The position numbers and the translations under genes were made by a program. Below are positions 62,328 to 64,000 of a DNA stretch of 64,000 nucleotides, in pieces. The notes beneath the pieces were generated by a model. It had not been told where the DNA came from. It ran no database searches and saw only the letters and a list, made by a program, of their open reading frames with translations. The stretch comes from Phaeosaccion multiseriatum (lineage: Eukaryota > Ochrophyta, other classes). Every line of letters starts with the position of its first letter. Within the stretch, counting starts at the first letter, position 1. The stretch covers positions 160,090 to 224,089 of the forward strand of contig CBCOSG010000001.1 of NCBI GenBank assembly GCA_965112735.1, written 5' to 3'.

Positions 62328-62409
62328 AGGAGGGGATAGGATTCGAACCTATGAAGGAAGTTCCATCAGATTTACAGTCTGACACCATTAACCACTCGGT
62401 CACCTCTCC
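62328..62409 (-). tRNA. trnY: tRNA-Tyr (GTA) (repeat copy)
   Basis: Identical to 6133-6214. Confidence 0.88.
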
Positions 62410-62417
62410 TTTAAACT

Positions 62418-62491
62418 TAGATTTGGTAAGACTTGAACTTACATCCCTCGGGACCGAAATCCGACACTCTATCCAATTGAGCTACAAATCT
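62418..62491 (-). tRNA. trnR: tRNA-Arg (TCG) (repeat copy)
   Basis: Identical to 6223-6296. Confidence 0.75.
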
Positions 62492-62758
62492 GGGGGGCCT
62501 CTAGGTGGAAATCACAACACAACATAGTGTATTGTAGTTTCCTCCTAAATGCCACGGACTCTTTTCAGGCAGGCATCACCTGTTTTGTGGCCCCTATAAA
62601 GGGGCCAATACAGAACAACATGGCTTTTATAAAGTCTTACTTATAATATTTACAATTAGTCATCTACCTATGAAAACTATGAAAATGGCCACATGAAGAG
62701 CCGTAGAACTAAGTTTATCTCTAAAATCAGGACTACCAACTTACTAAGATGTTATGAA

Positions 62759-63205
62759 CTACCAAAAACTACTTTTGAATTGCCACCAGATGTGAATTTT
62801 AGGTTGGTTATAGACCATGGAATACAATGACGCAAAATTCAAAAGGCTTTTCTCAGAAGGTAGACTTAAACGAGATTCAATTTTAGTTTCCACCTGAGGA
62901 AGAATATCCACCTGCATAAGTACCCAAAATCCGTAGCCCTCCTTTTTGTTAACCCAACCTCCTAAATGACATCTACCTGGATTAACGGATCTAGGACCCA
63001 AAATCTTCGGCTTAGTTCCATGCACCACATCCATAAATACCAATGAACAAAGGCTAGGCGAGTTTTCTCCGCAAGGGCTCCCTCCTACAAGCCTAGGTAA
63101 AGGAAGGTGAGTGTTTTTCTTATTTACACTAGCTAGGTCAATACTCTGGGTCAATAATTGGCAGTGAACGTCTTTTCTTAAAGAAATCAATTGCATTACA
63201 CCCAT
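62759..63205 (-). CDS. Probable ribosomal protein L5 (repeat copy)
   Basis: Identical to 6564-7010; see 34414. Confidence 0.5.
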   Translation of the reverse strand: MGVMQLISLRKDVHCQLLTQSIDLASVNKKNTHLPLPRLVGGSPCGENSPSLCSLVFMDVVHGTKPKILGPRSVNPGRCHLGGWVNKKEGYGFWVLMQVDILPQVETKIESRLSLPSEKSLLNFASLYSMVYNQPKIHIWWQFKSSFW

Positions 63206-63576
63206 ATAGGAGCCATACTGGCCACCTTCATAAATTTACGCTTTCTTAGTTCTATTGGAAGTGGATAAAACACTCTACTACCTAGTACTTTCTGATTTTT
63301 GGTAAAGCACAGTACCCGATTGTGACCAAAACGCAGGTTCAATCCATTTTTACGTCTTTGAATAGCACGAGTGTGTAAAATAAATCCTCGAAGTTTATCT
63401 CCCTTCCGTAAGCCATAACGCTGAGTAGCCTTTGACTTGAGTCGGCGAATTGACACAAGAAGATCTTGACCGAATTTAGCTTGACCTCCTCGTGGATAAG
63501 GTTTTATTTTGATACTTCGAAGCCTTTGGACCCCGGAATTATCTCCGAGGCGAAACATGGTTTGGGTTTGAATCAT
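63196..63576 (-). CDS. rpl14: Ribosomal protein L14 (repeat copy)
   Basis: Identical to 7001-7381. Confidence 0.92.
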   Translation of the reverse strand: MIQTQTMFRLGDNSGVQRLRSIKIKPYPRGGQAKFGQDLLVSIRRLKSKATQRYGLRKGDKLRGFILHTRAIQRRKNGLNLRFGHNRVLCFTKNQKVLGSRVFYPLPIELRKRKFMKVASMAPIWV

Positions 63577-63674
63577 AAGGTTTTTGTTTTATTTAAGCAG
63601 TAGGCAGATTGGGAAACATAAGCTCTTACTAGTCCTTCTTCTTTAGTAAAATTTATAAAAAGTCTACAGGACTC

Positions 63675-64000
63675 TTACTCTTTCCTCTCCCGTGGAGGGT
63701 CAATGTAGAAGCATACAGCCAACAATCCCAAGATACCCAAAGCCCCAAGATAGGGTTCATAGGGGTACATCTCCGAGATTGGTATGAGGTGGTAGACATG
63801 AGAAAATTGCTTGCATCCATAATAGGCGCAAACCTCTCCAAATAAGTACACTAAAATATAGTGTGTGAACCAAAAGAGGGAAAATGTTACTTTGGAAAGG
63901 GGGCTTAATCCCTGAAACTTTCCAAAGTTTACTGTTACCCCGGAATCTTGTTTGACCCTGTGGTCAAAAAAGAAGAGTCCTATAGCGCAAAGCACGATAA
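63675..64000 (-). CDS. orf176, C-terminal part (cut by window end)
   Basis: Last ~108 codons of orf176, identical to 7480-7805. The start lies beyond the window. Confidence 0.7.
   Translation of the reverse strand, partial: IVLCAIGLFFFDHRVKQDSGVTVNFGKFQGLSPLSKVTFSLFWFTHYILVYLFGEVCAYYGCKQFSHVYHLIPISEMYPYEPYLGALGILGLLAVCFYIDPPRERKE

Larger units (their letters stand above)
48708..64000. repeat. Inverted-repeat arm 2 (runs past window end)
   Basis: Reverse complement of arm 1. From 48708 to about 56050 it carries numerous small duplications and indels relative to arm 1. From there on it is nearly identical to arm 1, and from 56195 also to positions 1-7806. Confidence 0.95.
56195..64000. repeat. 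Direct repeat of window positions 1-7806
   Basis: Position 56195 equals position 1 and the match continues in the same orientation to the window end, with offset 56194 (56195 after ~4184). Seen differences are single bases in homopolymers: G6/G5 near 3535, C4/C5 near 3725, C3/C4 near 4186. It shows that the contig runs around a circular map, or into the next unit of a concatemer, of ~56.19 kb. Confidence 0.96.

Overview
This is mitochondrial DNA from a protist, most likely a stramenopile alga of the chrysophyte/ochrophyte kind. Support for that: a bacterial-like respiratory set (nad1-7, 4L, 9, cox1-3, cob, atp6/8/9), a mitochondrial nad11 limited to its iron-sulfur domain, a large ribosomal-protein set (rps2, 3, 4, 7, 8, 10, 11, 12, 13, 14, 19; rpl2, 6, 14, 16, probably rpl5 and a possible rpl10), an atp8 starting MPQFDQ, no recognisable tRNA-Thr, and the standard code (TGG for Trp with a single tRNA-Trp(CCA); TGA as a real stop of cox3, rps13 and atp6). 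The assignment rests on gene content; no search was run.

Layout. A unique region (about 8.24-33.18 kb) lies between two arms of a very large inverted repeat. From left to right on the minus strand come nad4, trnN, atp9, orf190, rps14, nad3, trnK, nad1, trnL, cox2, rps10, rps8, nad6, trnL, atp6, trnI, trnW, nad5, a ten-tRNA cluster and nad2. Then follow cox1 (+), cox3-rps13-rps11 (-), rpl16 with unknown ORFs and an rpl10-like gene (+), nad4L (-), and a plus-strand run of nad7, rpl2, rps19, rps3, rps2, rps4, trnG and cob. The repeat arm begins inside the 3' end of cob (33182). It carries orf176, rpl14, the rpl5 candidate, trnR, trnY, a 2-kb spacer, SSU rRNA, orf61, orf280, atp8, trnP, trnC, nad11, LSU rRNA, orf286, trnfM, rps12, rps7, nad9, trnQ, trnG, trnR and rpl6. 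At 48.67-48.71 kb the sequence turns back on itself through a 38-nt asymmetric loop and the whole arm is read again in reverse.

The window is redundant. Positions 56195-64000 repeat positions 1-7806 apart from a few homopolymer differences, so the underlying unit is about 56.19 kb: either a circle with two ~15.5-kb arms, or a linear molecule with long terminal inverted repeats joined end to end or closed by a hairpin. The stretch 48.7-56.05 kb is visibly lower in quality, with many 6-20-nt local duplications that break genes intact on the other arm.

Most unusual content: two families of unrecognised multi-spanning membrane proteins. One member of orf280/orf286 follows each rRNA gene. The other family is orf176/orf190. 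A third unknown membrane segment is fused to the C-terminus of Nad11. These are tied together by duplicated gene ends: a nad11 leader and start in front of orf176, an rps8-tail/trnM/rps10-start cassette behind orf280 and partly behind orf286, and a nad9 start in front of nad11. Conserved genes also carry unexplained breaks: an in-frame TAA in nad5, two in rps8, and a frameshift in nad7.
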